NCBI GenBank assembly: GCA_002722315.1
Contig: PBLG01000006.1
Coordinates: forward strand, 1-40,896
Reading direction: 5' to 3'
DNA length: 40,896 nucleotides
Origin: Lysobacterales bacterium
GTDB lineage: Bacteria; Pseudomonadota; Gammaproteobacteria; Xanthomonadales; Wenzhouxiangellaceae
This document shows positions 7,931 through 17,299 of the stretch, in pieces (the stretch's first letter is position 1; each line of letters starts with the position of its first letter). The notes below the pieces were generated by a model, which was not told the DNA's origin, did no database searches, and saw only the letters and a program-made list of their open reading frames with translations. The translations under genes were made by a program, and so were the position numbers.

Positions 7931-8784
7931 AATCTCCGCATATTCACAAGGCGAGCTTCGGCGACGGGACCGGCTGGCTGATCAGCGGCGGCGAATTGAT
8001 GTCGCGCGGCGGCAGCGCGCTTTTGCGCGTGGTGCTGGTGCTGCTGGCGATTTCGCTGGTGCAGATCGTTCCGCTGATCGGCACCCTGGCGCTGATGCTG
8101 GTCTCGCCGGCGCTCACCGCCGGCATGCTCAACGTGTTCCGGGCGGTTCAGCAGCGCGAGACGCCGGGCGTCCAGACCGTGCTGGCCGGCCTCGGCGACG
8201 GCGGGCGCCGGCGTGGCCTGCTGATGCTCGGGGCGTTTTTCGTTATCGGCATGTTTGCCGCCATCGGCGTTCTGAGCGCATGGCTGGCGCCGCAGATGGA
8301 CATGCAGGCGCTGACCGAATTCCTCAACGATCCGGAAGCGATGAACAACAACCCCGAGCAGCTGCTGGCGCTGTTCCAGGGGGTCAACGTATTCGGCGGC
8401 CTCGTGCTTGCCGCGCTGGTGTTGGCGCTCGTCCTCGGCGGACTCTATTTCGCCGTGCCGCTGGTGTTCTTCTGGAACTGGCCGGTGATGACCGCGCTGA
8501 TCTGGAGCCTGCGTGCGCTTGCGATAAACTGGCTGGCGTTCCTCGGCTTCGGCCTTGTCGTCGTCGGCGTGTTCCTGCTGGCCGGCATCACCTTCGCGAT
8601 CATTTCCGGCATCGTGAGCCTGGCGCTGGGCAGCGCCGGCGCGTTCATCGTCCAGCTGCTCTCCATGGCGCTGTCGCTTTTTCTTCAATTGCTGGTTGCG
8701 GCCGCGCAATGGCGCTCCTTCGTCCAAGTCTTCCCGGCCGACGGCGGGGACGACACTCCCGAAGACGACGCGCTGGCGCTCTGA
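7927..8784 (+). CDS. Integral membrane protein, BPSS1780-like
   Basis: This 285-residue protein has about five or six hydrophobic segments (around residues 33-70, 98-120, 155-185, 190-215, 215-240 and 240-260) and a soluble N-terminus (SFGDGTGWLISGGELMSR). The N-terminal region and overall layout resemble the BPSS1780-family membrane proteins of proteobacteria, whose function is unknown. It is translationally coupled to the LOG gene by an ATGA overlap, so the pair is probably one transcript. It ends with an acidic tail. A 7-bp hairpin (8789-8806) follows but has no T-tract. Confidence 0.75.
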   Translation: MKSPHIHKASFGDGTGWLISGGELMSRGGSALLRVVLVLLAISLVQIVPLIGTLALMLVSPALTAGMLNVFRAVQQRETPGVQTVLAGLGDGGRRRGLLMLGAFFVIGMFAAIGVLSAWLAPQMDMQALTEFLNDPEAMNNNPEQLLALFQGVNVFGGLVLAALVLALVLGGLYFAVPLVFFWNWPVMTALIWSLRALAINWLAFLGFGLVVVGVFLLAGITFAIISGIVSLALGSAGAFIVQLLSMALSLFLQLLVAAAQWRSFVQVFPADGGDDTPEDDALAL

Positions 8785-8866
8785 CGACCTGCCGGCGGAC
8801 CGGCAGCGGAAGGCAAGATCAAAAGCGAGAGCTGTCTTTCAGTTCCTGACTTTGACCGAGCTGCGG

Positions 8867-9535
8867 TTACCTGCCGCGCGGCAGTTTGCACGCATCCAGC
8901 AGGCGGGCGCGGCTGTGCGCGGCAAGCACCAGGGCCACCTCGGCGCAGGAAATCGCGTCGTCCAGCGCGTTATGCGCCGAGCGCTCATCCAGCCCGAAGG
9001 CCTCGCGCACCGCATCGAGCCGGGTCGATGCGCCGGCATCGTCGTCGTCGCGGTCGGCCTGACGCCGCCTGAACCAGTCCAGAGTGTCTATCCATGGAAT
9101 GCGCCAGCCGGTTCCGAATTCGCGCCTCAAAGCGCGATCCAGAAAGGCCGTGTCAAGCGGGGCGTGGTGAAATACCGCGATTCTTCCGGCCAGCGCCCGG
9201 GTGAGCCGGGCCAGCGCGTCCGAGGGTTCGAGCCCGCCGACGCGGTCGCAGTCGCGGATGCCGTGGATGGTGGCCGAGTGGCCGACCGAACGCGACGTGT
9301 CCGCGGCCAGGCCGACTTCCGAGGCTCCGCCCAGGTCTATGGCGCCCTGGTCGATCGGCACCCAGCCGATGCTGACAATCGCATCGGTCGACGGATCCAG
9401 GCCGGTCATCTCCAGATCGATGGCCAGCAGCGGCGCCGCGTTGACCCGCAGCGCGGCGTCCGGCAGCCCGCACCCTGTGTCGGTCCGCAGCGCCCGGTCC
9501 AGCGCGCGCCAGCGCCAGCGCTTGAAGAGTTTCAT
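8867..9535 (-). CDS. DEDDh 3'-5' exonuclease, DnaQ-like
   Basis: This 222-residue protein carries the three exonuclease motifs of the DEDDh group: Exo I as DLEMTG (D40, E42), Exo II around FHHAPLDTAFL (D128) and Exo III as HNALDDA (H188 and D193). These residues bind two metal ions and hydrolyse DNA or RNA from the 3' end. It is probably a stand-alone nuclease of the polymerase III epsilon-like type, not the replicative proofreader. ATG at 9535 follows the upstream gene by 13 bases, so the two are likely co-transcribed. Similar exonuclease genes often sit beside cNMP/CBS/DUF294 genes in gammaproteobacteria, which supports a shared operon but not a known joint function. Confidence 0.9.
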   Translation of the reverse strand: MKLFKRWRWRALDRALRTDTGCGLPDAALRVNAAPLLAIDLEMTGLDPSTDAIVSIGWVPIDQGAIDLGGASEVGLAADTSRSVGHSATIHGIRDCDRVGGLEPSDALARLTRALAGRIAVFHHAPLDTAFLDRALRREFGTGWRIPWIDTLDWFRRRQADRDDDDAGASTRLDAVREAFGLDERSAHNALDDAISCAEVALVLAAHSRARLLDACKLPRGR

Positions 9536-9548
9536 GAACACGGGGCGT

Positions 9549-11378
9549 TCATAAAAGATATCGCAGGGCCAGTGCCTTCTGCGCCTCGCTGACGATACCG
9601 AACGCCGAGCGGAGATAGCGCCGGTGCAATCCAGAGAGCTCGTCCGGGTCGACCAGGTGATCGGGCGTCTGGCCGGCTTCGAGCTGGCGCGCCTGATGCT
9701 TGAGCCGGATGTCGGCGATGAATTTGAGCGCATGGATCAGGTCGTCGGCGTCGCGGGTCGTGATCAGGCCGGTATCGGCCGCGGCCTGGATCCGCTCCTC
9801 TGTGTGAATCACTTCCAGCGCGCCTTCCAGGGCCCGCACGCGCGCCAGGTCGACGATGGGGATCACGCCGCGCTTTTTCAGGTTCAGCCCCTTCGACTGC
9901 TTGCCGCCGTGCTCCTGCACGAACTGGCGAAACAATCCCACAGGCGGCTTGTGGCCCAGCGATTCGGCGGCCAGGAAACGGCGGAAGATCTCGCTGTCGC
10001 TGGCTTGCTTGAGTACTTCTCGATGAAGCCGCTCGGCCAGGTCCCTGCTACCGGCCACCGCCCGCATGTCGAAGAATATCGACGATTGCATGACCGACTT
10101 GGGCGCCGGCTCTCGGATCCAGCCGTCGAAGCGTCGCCGCCAATCGCCAAAGCCCATTCGCCACTCGCCCTTGGCCATCACGCCGCCCGGGCAGAACACG
10201 TAGCCGCACGCATCCAGCCCGTCGCATACCCGGGTGGCCAGGGTCTCGAAATATGCGGCAGCCTCGCTGTCCGGTGTTTCGCCAAGCAGCAGGCCGTTGT
10301 CCTGGTCGCTGACCAGGCCCTGTTCCAGGCGCGCCTGGGAGCCGAACGCCAGCCAGGCGTATTCGAGCGGCGGCGGTCCCAGTTCTGCCTCGGCCAGCGC
10401 CAGCAGCCGCCGCGTGCAGGCGTCGGTGACGCGTCCGGCGATGCGCCCGACTTCCGAGGCGCCCGCGCCTGCATTGGCCAGCCCGGCGAGCATGCGGGGA
10501 CCGCGTCTTGCCAGGTCCGCGACCGTCGATGCGTCCCGTGCGCGCTGGATGTCGCGCACCAGGCGAAGCGGGTGGGGCGACTGCACGCGCATCAGATCGC
10601 CCGAGCTGACCACCGCGGCCAGCGTGCCGTCGTTGCCGGTGACCGGCAGGTGATGGATGCCCAGTCGCATCATCTCGACCAGCGCCGCCTCGATCCGGCC
10701 GGACAGCGACACGGTTGCCGGGTTCCGCGTCATGATCTCGCGCACCGGGGTGTCGGGATCCAGGCCCCGGGCCAGCACCCGGTTGCGCAGGTCCCTGTCG
10801 GTGATGATGCCGGTAAGTTGGCCGCCTTCCATGATCGGCAGGCAGCTGACGTGATGTTCGGCCATTCGACGCGCGCATTCGGAAATCGGGTTTCCGGGCT
10901 CGGCGGTGATCGGCGCTCTCAGCTCGAGCTCCCCGAGGGTTTCGCGCCGCGCGTGGGTCAGGCTTTCCTCGCGCAGTCGGGCGCCGGGTCCGCCCTCGAA
11001 GAACGACGCCAGCCGCGGCTGACGCTGGAGAAGTCCGGACAGGTCGTCCGGCCCCAGGTGCCAGATCAGGCAGTCCTCGGCGGCACGGACGCAGTAGCCG
11101 GGATTGTCGCCGGTAAACGCGATGCCGTGACCGAACAGGTCGCCTTCGCCGCGTTGCTCGAGGATCTCGCCGGAGCTGTCCAGCAGTTCGACCGCGCCCT
11201 TGCGGACGATGAAAAGACCGTCCCGGCCCGGGGGGTCGAATTCGCCCAGCGACTCGCCCCGGGTGTGGTAACGGATGCGAAGCCTGGCCGCCACCGATTC
11301 GACCGCGTCGGGTGCGAGCTCCGAGAACGGCGCGACCGTGTGGAGGAAGCGGGTGATGTCGGGCGATGGACTTTTCAT
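9549..11378 (-). CDS. cNMP-binding/CBS/DUF294 putative nucleotidyltransferase
   Basis: This 609-residue regulatory protein has a cyclic-nucleotide-binding domain (about 10-130), two CBS domains (about 155-270, with VSCLPIMEGGQLTGIITDRD and the partner repeat), a DUF294 nucleotidyltransferase-like domain with FGSQARLEQ followed by SDQDN (about 343-360; the paired aspartates are retained), and a DUF294_C helical domain (about 470-605). The arrangement resembles GlnD-like enzymes. It may modify a partner protein in response to nucleotides, but the target is unknown. It lies between the exonuclease gene and the symporter genes, as in similar loci, yet a terminator after the symporter suggests that it also has its own promoter. 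Confidence 0.9.
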   Translation of the reverse strand: MKSPSPDITRFLHTVAPFSELAPDAVESVAARLRIRYHTRGESLGEFDPPGRDGLFIVRKGAVELLDSSGEILEQRGEGDLFGHGIAFTGDNPGYCVRAAEDCLIWHLGPDDLSGLLQRQPRLASFFEGGPGARLREESLTHARRETLGELELRAPITAEPGNPISECARRMAEHHVSCLPIMEGGQLTGIITDRDLRNRVLARGLDPDTPVREIMTRNPATVSLSGRIEAALVEMMRLGIHHLPVTGNDGTLAAVVSSGDLMRVQSPHPLRLVRDIQRARDASTVADLARRGPRMLAGLANAGAGASEVGRIAGRVTDACTRRLLALAEAELGPPPLEYAWLAFGSQARLEQGLVSDQDNGLLLGETPDSEAAAYFETLATRVCDGLDACGYVFCPGGVMAKGEWRMGFGDWRRRFDGWIREPAPKSVMQSSIFFDMRAVAGSRDLAERLHREVLKQASDSEIFRRFLAAESLGHKPPVGLFRQFVQEHGGKQSKGLNLKKRGVIPIVDLARVRALEGALEVIHTEERIQAAADTGLITTRDADDLIHALKFIADIRLKHQARQLEAGQTPDHLVDPDELSGLHRRYLRSAFGIVSEAQKALALRYLL

Positions 11379-11414
11379 GACCTCGATTCTATGTCCTGGG
11401 CCCCTTACTAAACG

Positions 11415-11445
11415 AAAAACCGGCGGTGAGAAAAAACACCGCCGG
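11415..11445 (-). terminator. Rho-independent terminator of symporter operon
   Basis: Read leftwards, a perfect 9-bp stem (CCGGCGGTG with CACCGCCGG), an 8-base loop and a TTTTT tract lie about 75 bases after the symporter stop. Confidence 0.85.
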
Positions 11446-11460
11446 GCAGCTTGTTATGCC

Positions 11461-11486
11461 GGATCGACCGCCGCGGCGGTCGATCC
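11461..11486. repeat. 12-bp perfect hairpin between symporter and terminator
   Basis: GGATCGACCGCC pairs with GGCGGTCGATCC around a 2-base centre. It lies just upstream of the terminator on the symporter transcript and may protect the 3' end. No T-tract adjoins it. Confidence 0.6.
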
Positions 11487-11517
11487 GGGGTTGTCGCGAT
11501 CCGCCGCAAGCGACGGA

Positions 11518-13287
11518 TCAGTGCGCCTGGGCACCTCCGGCACCGCGCGGCACGCGGATATCCTCGATCAGTTCGCGGATGTGCACCGGCGGTGCGGCCG
11601 TGAACCGGCTTACCGTGAACGCCACGGCGAAGTTCAGCAGCATGCCGACCACGCCTATGCCTTCGGGCGAGATGCCGAACAGCCAGTTTTCAGGCACGTT
11701 CTCGGCGATCGGCGTGATGAAGATGCCCTTGAAGTACAGGATGTAGCCGAAGGTGAAGATCAGCCCGGTCAGCATCCCGGCGATTGCGCCTTCGCGGTTG
11801 ATCCGGGTCGAGAAGATGCCCATGATGATCGCCGGGAACAGCGAGGCCGCAGCCAGACCGAACGCGAAGGCAACCACCTGGGCGACGAAGCCTGGAGGGT
11901 TGTAGCCCAGGTAACCGGCCACGCAGATGGCCACCGCGGCCGCGATGCGTCCTGTCAGAAGTTCACCCCGGTCGCTCATGTTGGGTGCGAATATGTTCTT
12001 GACCAGGTCGTGGGATACGGCCGAGGAAATCACCAGCAGCAACCCTGCGGCCGTCGAGAGCGCGGCAGCGATCCCGCCGGCGGCCACCAGCGCGATCACC
12101 CAGTTCGGCAGCCTGGCGATCTCGGGATTGGCCAGCACCATGATGTCGCGGTCGACCATCAGCTCGTTGCCTTCCCAGCCTTTCGCTTCGGCAGTCGGCC
12201 GGAAGTCCGGGTTGGCATCGTTGTAGTACTGGATCATCCCGTCGCCGTTCTTGTCGGTGAAATCCAGCAGGCCCGTGTTTTCCCAGGTGCGGAACCACTC
12301 CGGCCGTTCTTCGTAGGCCAGCGGCTGGCTTTCGGCAACCTCGCCGGGCCAGATGGTTTCGATCAGGTTCAGCCTGGCCATTGCGCCGACAGCCGGCGCG
12401 GTGGTGTAGAGCAGCGCGATGAACAGCAGCGCCCAGCCGGCCGACTTGCGCGCGTCCGATACCTTGGGCACGGTGAAGAAGCGCACGATCACGTGCGGCA
12501 GGCCGGCCGTCCCCACCATCAGCGCCAGCGTGATTGCGGCCACGTCGATCATGGCCTTGCTGCCGTCGGTGTATGCGCCGAAGCCGAGATCCTGGACCAC
12601 CAGGTCGAGTTTCTCGAGCAGGTACATCGATTCGGTACCGCTGACCGTCGAGCCCAGACCAAGCTGCGGAAACGGGTTTCCGGTCAGCTGTATCGAGATG
12701 AATACCGCGGGCACGGTATAGGCGAAGATCAATACGCAGTACTGCGCCACCTGGGTATAGGTGATGCCCTTCATGCCGCCGAGCACGGCATAGATGAACA
12801 CGATGCCCATGCCCACCAGCAGCCCGGTGAGGATATCGACCTCGAGGAATCGCGAGAACACGATGCCGACGCCGCGCATCTGTCCGGCGACATAGGTGAA
12901 CGAGATGAAGATCAGGCAGATCACCGCCACCACGCGCGCGGTCTTCGAATAATAGCGGTCGGCGATGAACGAGGGCACCGTGAACTTGCCGTATTTCCGG
13001 AGATAAGGCGCCAGCAGCAGCGCCAGCAGCACGTAGCCGCCGGTCCAGCCCATCAGGTAGACCGAGCCGTCATAGCCCAGGAAGGCGATCAGGCCGGCCA
13101 TCGAGATGAACGACGCGGCCGACATCCAGTCGGCGGCCGTGGCCATGCCGTTGGCGATCGGATGCACGCCCTTGCCGGCCACGTAGAAATCGCCCGTCGT
13201 ATGCGCCCGCGACCACACGGCGATGCCGATATAGAGGACGAAGGTGAACCCGACGACGATGTAAGTCAAGAGTTGAAGGTTATCCAT
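11518..13287 (-). CDS. Sodium:solute symporter, VC_2705-type (carboxylate uptake)
   Basis: This 589-residue, roughly 13-segment membrane protein of the SLC5/SSS family couples solute entry to sodium. It starts MDNLQLLTYIVVGFTFVLY and contains the family signature region (WMSAASFISMAGLIAFLGYDG, about residues 53-72). Together with the small DUF4212 protein upstream it matches the two-part VC_2705-like symporters, thought to move acetate or other short carboxylates. A soluble insertion near residue 340-385 contains an EF-hand-like loop (DKNGDGMIQ). ATG at 13287 has AAGGAG 8 bases upstream. The gene ends before two hairpins, the second being a good terminator. Confidence 0.9.
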   Translation of the reverse strand: MDNLQLLTYIVVGFTFVLYIGIAVWSRAHTTGDFYVAGKGVHPIANGMATAADWMSAASFISMAGLIAFLGYDGSVYLMGWTGGYVLLALLLAPYLRKYGKFTVPSFIADRYYSKTARVVAVICLIFISFTYVAGQMRGVGIVFSRFLEVDILTGLLVGMGIVFIYAVLGGMKGITYTQVAQYCVLIFAYTVPAVFISIQLTGNPFPQLGLGSTVSGTESMYLLEKLDLVVQDLGFGAYTDGSKAMIDVAAITLALMVGTAGLPHVIVRFFTVPKVSDARKSAGWALLFIALLYTTAPAVGAMARLNLIETIWPGEVAESQPLAYEERPEWFRTWENTGLLDFTDKNGDGMIQYYNDANPDFRPTAEAKGWEGNELMVDRDIMVLANPEIARLPNWVIALVAAGGIAAALSTAAGLLLVISSAVSHDLVKNIFAPNMSDRGELLTGRIAAAVAICVAGYLGYNPPGFVAQVVAFAFGLAAASLFPAIIMGIFSTRINREGAIAGMLTGLIFTFGYILYFKGIFITPIAENVPENWLFGISPEGIGVVGMLLNFAVAFTVSRFTAAPPVHIRELIEDIRVPRGAGGAQAH

Positions 13288-13299
13288 GTTCGGCGCTCC

Positions 13300-13596
13300 T
13301 TATTCTTCGTGCACGTCGTGTTCGCGATCGAGCTTGTTCATGCGCCAGGCATAGAAGAAGATCAGGATCAGAAACGTGTAGATGGAACCCTGCTGGGCGA
13401 ACCAGAACCCGAGCGGGTATCCGAACAAGTGGAAGTTGTCCAGCGGCTCGGCAAGGACGATGCCGAAGCCGAAGGAAACGACGAACCAGACGATCAGGCA
13501 GCCGAACATGATTCTCTTGTTGGCGTTCCAGTAGGCGTCACGGCGATCCTGGTGTTCCGACTGCTGTGGCGATTGTTGTGACGAGTGTTGCGACAT
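13300..13596 (-). CDS. DUF4212 small symporter subunit
   Basis: This 98-residue protein has two membrane segments (about 30-50 and 68-88) with the family pattern NKRIMFGCLIVWFVVSFGFG and FPLGFWFAQQGS-like sequence. DUF4212 proteins are almost always encoded directly before a VC_2705-type sodium:solute symporter and are regarded as its small partner. Here 12 bases separate them. The ATG at 13596 has GGAGGG about 9 bases upstream. The hydrophilic N-terminus is rich in Gln and Ser. It is divergent from the SSS-type histidine kinase, with a 145-base intergenic region that should hold both promoters. Confidence 0.9.
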   Translation of the reverse strand: MSQHSSQQSPQQSEHQDRRDAYWNANKRIMFGCLIVWFVVSFGFGIVLAEPLDNFHLFGYPLGFWFAQQGSIYTFLILIFFYAWRMNKLDREHDVHEE

Positions 13597-13741
13597 CTCT
13601 CTACCCTCCGGCGTTTGTGCTGTTGTCGAGCGAAGATAGCAGCGGGGGTTGCCGATTGCGCTTCGACTTTAGTCGGAAGCGCCGGGGCAGGGGCCGGCTG
13701 CTATGATTGCCCGGTCGTCTTTGCCCACGGTGTAGCCGTCG

Positions 13742-16700
13742 ATGTTCTCGCCGCAACTGATCGCGTTGATCGCGCTGGCCTATGTCGGCATGCTGTTCGC
13801 GCTGGCCTGGGTCGGTGACCGGCTGCCGGCCCACCGTCTCGGCGGGCGCACGCGAGCGGTCATCTACAGCCTTTCGCTGGCGGTGTACTGCACGTCGTGG
13901 ACATTCTTCGGTGCCGTTGGCAGTGCCGCGTCGGACGGCTGGCTGTTCGCGACCATTTACATCGGCCCGATCCTGGTACTTGTGTTCGGGCACGACCTGA
14001 TGCACCGGATCCTGAAGATGAGCCGGGAACAGCGGCTGACGTCCATCGCGGATTTCATCGCTCACCGCTTCGGCAAGTCGCGACCGCTGGCGGTCCTGGT
14101 CACGCTGGCCGCGGTGCTCGGGTCGATTCCCTATATCGCGCTGCAGCTCAAGGCCGTCACCAACGGACTGGTGGTCATCGCCGACGATTCGGCAAGCCTC
14201 TCGGAGTCTTCGCTCGCGCTGGTTCTTGCGCTTGCGCTCGGCGTGTTCGCGATCCTGTTCGGCGCCCGGCGGCTGGAGGCCAGCGAGCACCATCGCGGCA
14301 TGGTGATGGCGGTGGCGTTCGAGTCGCTGATCAAGCTGGTGGCTTTTGCCGTGGTCGGTCTGTGGGCGCTGTTTGCGGTGCTCGACGGGCCCGGCGACCT
14401 TGCCCGGACGATCTCGGGCAACGACGATTACAGGGCGTTGTTCATGCCCGGCGGCCTGCCCGATGGATTCTGGGTCCAGACGCTGCTGGCAGGCGCGGCC
14501 ATCCTGTGCCTGCCGCGGCAGTTCCAGGTGACCTTCGTCGAGAACGAGCGCGCCGACGACCTCAATACGGCGCGCTGGCTGTTCCCGCTCTACCTGCTTC
14601 TGTTCACACTGCTGGTGGTGCCCATTACCGTCGCAGGCCTCGAGCGGTTTTCCGGGCAGGCGGTCAACGCCGACATGTTCATGCTCAGCCTGCCGATAAG
14701 CGGCGATCGCGCCGATCTTGCGCTGCTGTCGTTCATCGGGGGATTCTCGGCCGCGACCGGCATGGTGATCGTCGCCACCGTCGCGCTGGCCACCATGGTG
14801 AGCAACGACCTGATCGCGCCGATGCTGATGCAGTTCAAGCTGCACCGCGGCCGGGACTTTGGTCGGTGGCTATTGCAGAGCCGGCGCATCACCATCGTCG
14901 CGCTGGCCGTCTTCAGCTGGGTTTACTACCTCGCCCTGCCGTCTGCCGACGCACTGGCGACGATCGGTCTGATGGCTTTTGCGGCGGTCATCCAGTTCGC
15001 CCCCGCGCTGGTGCTCGGCGTCTACTGGGCGCGCGCCAGCCGCGAAGGCGCCATGGCCGGTCTGATGCTTGGCCTGGGTAGCTGGCTGCTGCTGATCTTC
15101 ATACCCTCGATCCTGCCGGATTGGCCGGCCTGGGCGCAGCCGGGACTGAATACTGCCGTGCTCGTCGGCCTGTCGCTCAATATCATCGCGCTGGTCGTGA
15201 TCTCGCTCTGGGTGCGGCGGCGCCGGCCGACGTTGCCGATGCTGCTGGGCCGGCGCGATTCACTGCGGCCGGTAACCGTCGGTGAACTGAGGCGCCTCGC
15301 AATGAGCTTCATCGGCCAGGAACGTGTCGATCTCGCGTTCGCCAACGCGCTGGACCGCGGGCCTGAAGCCGGATTCGGCGAATTCGAGGGCGTACCCGCC
15401 AACGCCGAGCTCGTCGGATTCACCGAGCGCCTGCTGTCCGGGTGTATCGGTTCGGCGTCGGCCCGCACCGTCCTGACCGCCGGACTGCGGCGAAGCGGCA
15501 TGAATACCGACGAAGCGCTCGCGCTGCTGGAGCAGACCTCCAGTGCGATCCAGTTCAATCGCGACCTGCTCGAAGCCACGCTGGACCACATCAGCCAGGG
15601 CGTCAGCGTGGTCGATGCCGACCTTCGCCTGGTCAGCTGGAATCGCGCCTACGTGGAACTGCTGGCCTATCCGGCCGACATGGTCTACCTGGGGCGACCG
15701 GTAGAGGAGCTGATCAGGTTCAACCTGGAGCGCAGGCACGGCGGCAGCAGCCGGGAGATCGAGGCGGCGATCGATCGAAGAATGCACCACATGCGCCGCG
15801 GCACCTCTTATATCTTCGAGCGCCGTCACGAAGACGGTCGCGCGATCGAGATTCGGGGCAACCCGATGCCGCGCGGGGGATACGTGACGACGTATACCGA
15901 CATCACCGGCTTCAAGCAGAACGAAGCCGAGCTCAAAAGCGCCTACGACACGATGGAGCAGCAGGTCAATCGACGCACGCGCGAACTGCGCGCCACCATG
16001 CAGGCGCTGGAAGTCGCCAAGCACGATGCCGAGCAGGCCAACCGGAGCAAGACCCGATTTCTCGCCGCGGCAAGCCACGACCTGCTGCAGCCGCTGAATG
16101 CCGCACGCCTGTTCTCGGCCAACCTGAGCCAGCGCGTCGGGCATCTCGAATCCGAAGAAGCGCGCCTGGTGCGCCGGGTCGACCACAGCCTCGGGGTGGC
16201 CGAGGAACTGCTCTCGGCACTGCTGGACATCAGCAGGCTCGACCAGGGCGCCCTGCAGCCGAAATGGACCACGGTTTCGGCCGCGCAATTGCTCGACAAG
16301 ATCGAGCGGCAGTTTTCGGCCCTGGCCGAGCGCCGCGGCCTCAGGCTGCGGGTGCGTCCGTGTCCGTACTGGATCCACGTCGACCCCAAGCTGCTGCAGC
16401 GCATCTTGTTCAACCTGGTCAACAATGCGCTGCGATACACGCGTCGCGGCGGCGTGCTGGTCGGGTGTCGAACGCGCGGACGGCTGTTGCGCATCGAGGT
16501 CTGGGATACCGGACCCGGCATAGCCGCCTCGGAGCAGGAGCGCATATTCGAAGAATTCGAGCGGCTCGGCGGCGAGGACGACGCCTCGGAGTTCGACCAG
16601 GGCCTGGGTCTGGGCCTTTCCATCTGCCGCAGGATCTGCCGGATGCTGGAGGTTCCGCTGGAACTGCATTCCCGGCCCGGCCGCGGCAGTCTCTTTGCCG

Positions 16701-17155
16701 TCTCGGTTCCACTGGCGGATGCCGCGGCGGGGCAGGCTTCGGGCGATATTTCAGGTGTTTCTCTACACCCGCTGGCCAGCTTCGAAGGGCTGCAGGTATT
16801 GTGCATCGACGACGACCGCGAGATTCTCGACGGCATGCGCATGCTGCTCGAGCGCTGGGGCTGCCGTGTGCAGGTGGCGGCCGGCCGGGAGGAGGCGCTG
16901 GCAAGTGCGCACCCCGCTCTCGATCTGATGATCGTCGACTATCACCTGGCCGGTGGCGACGACGGCGTATCGGTGAGCGCTGCGGTTCGGCGCGCCATCG
17001 ACCGCGACTGCCCGGTGGTGGTGCTGACCGCCGATCGCGAGGATGACCTGGGAGAGCGTCTGGAGGTGCTCGGCTACCAGCGTCTTTTCAAGCCGGTCAA
17101 GCCGGCCGCTTTGCGTGCATTGATGCGCCACGCCGTCGGCGGCGTCAGAGAGTGA
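13742..17155 (+). CDS. SLC5-type hybrid sensor histidine kinase (CrbS/CbrA-like)
   Basis: This 1137-residue protein fuses a transporter-like sensor to a phosphorelay. Residues 1 to about 500 form a roughly 13-segment sodium:solute symporter domain; a PAS-like domain follows (about 613-720), then a coiled region, HisKA with phospho-accepting H779 in ASHDLLQPLN, a HATPase domain (NLVNNALRY near 891, DTGPGIA, GLGLGLSICRR) and a C-terminal receiver domain with D1066 in IVDYHL. Relatives such as CrbS and CbrA control acetate or histidine use. Its place opposite a carboxylate symporter supports a link between uptake and sensing. No LuxR-type response regulator is adjacent, so the output partner lies elsewhere. 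ATG at 13742 lacks a strong ribosome site. A TATGAT at 13702-13707 is a possible -10 box. Confidence 0.92.
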   Translation: MFSPQLIALIALAYVGMLFALAWVGDRLPAHRLGGRTRAVIYSLSLAVYCTSWTFFGAVGSAASDGWLFATIYIGPILVLVFGHDLMHRILKMSREQRLTSIADFIAHRFGKSRPLAVLVTLAAVLGSIPYIALQLKAVTNGLVVIADDSASLSESSLALVLALALGVFAILFGARRLEASEHHRGMVMAVAFESLIKLVAFAVVGLWALFAVLDGPGDLARTISGNDDYRALFMPGGLPDGFWVQTLLAGAAILCLPRQFQVTFVENERADDLNTARWLFPLYLLLFTLLVVPITVAGLERFSGQAVNADMFMLSLPISGDRADLALLSFIGGFSAATGMVIVATVALATMVSNDLIAPMLMQFKLHRGRDFGRWLLQSRRITIVALAVFSWVYYLALPSADALATIGLMAFAAVIQFAPALVLGVYWARASREGAMAGLMLGLGSWLLLIFIPSILPDWPAWAQPGLNTAVLVGLSLNIIALVVISLWVRRRRPTLPMLLGRRDSLRPVTVGELRRLAMSFIGQERVDLAFANALDRGPEAGFGEFEGVPANAELVGFTERLLSGCIGSASARTVLTAGLRRSGMNTDEALALLEQTSSAIQFNRDLLEATLDHISQGVSVVDADLRLVSWNRAYVELLAYPADMVYLGRPVEELIRFNLERRHGGSSREIEAAIDRRMHHMRRGTSYIFERRHEDGRAIEIRGNPMPRGGYVTTYTDITGFKQNEAELKSAYDTMEQQVNRRTRELRATMQALEVAKHDAEQANRSKTRFLAAASHDLLQPLNAARLFSANLSQRVGHLESEEARLVRRVDHSLGVAEELLSALLDISRLDQGALQPKWTTVSAAQLLDKIERQFSALAERRGLRLRVRPCPYWIHVDPKLLQRILFNLVNNALRYTRRGGVLVGCRTRGRLLRIEVWDTGPGIAASEQERIFEEFERLGGEDDASEFDQGLGLGLSICRRICRMLEVPLELHSRPGRGSLFAVSVPLADAAAGQASGDISGVSLHPLASFEGLQVLCIDDDREILDGMRMLLERWGCRVQVAAGREEALASAHPALDLMIVDYHLAGGDDGVSVSAAVRRAIDRDCPVVVLTADREDDLGERLEVLGYQRLFKPVKPAALRALMRHAVGGVRE

Positions 17156-17299
17156 GCGCTGTATTTGTCGAAGAAATCCGTGCTTGGCAGTGGGCTATTC
17201 GGGTCGGGGAAAGCGAACAGCTCACCTTTTCCAGGTTGATGGCGCGATTTTTGCATCCTGAACGGTGACTTGTTCCGAGTTCGACTCGAGGGGAAAGAC

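Noticed and set aside
8789..8806. Possible terminator after the BPSS1780-like gene
   Set aside because: The 7-bp stem has no T-tract on either strand, so it was not listed as a terminator.
11275..13581. 768-codon open frame opposite the symporter and DUF4212 genes
   Set aside because: The composition is His/Asp/Gln-rich as expected for the antisense of a membrane protein, and there is no known domain.
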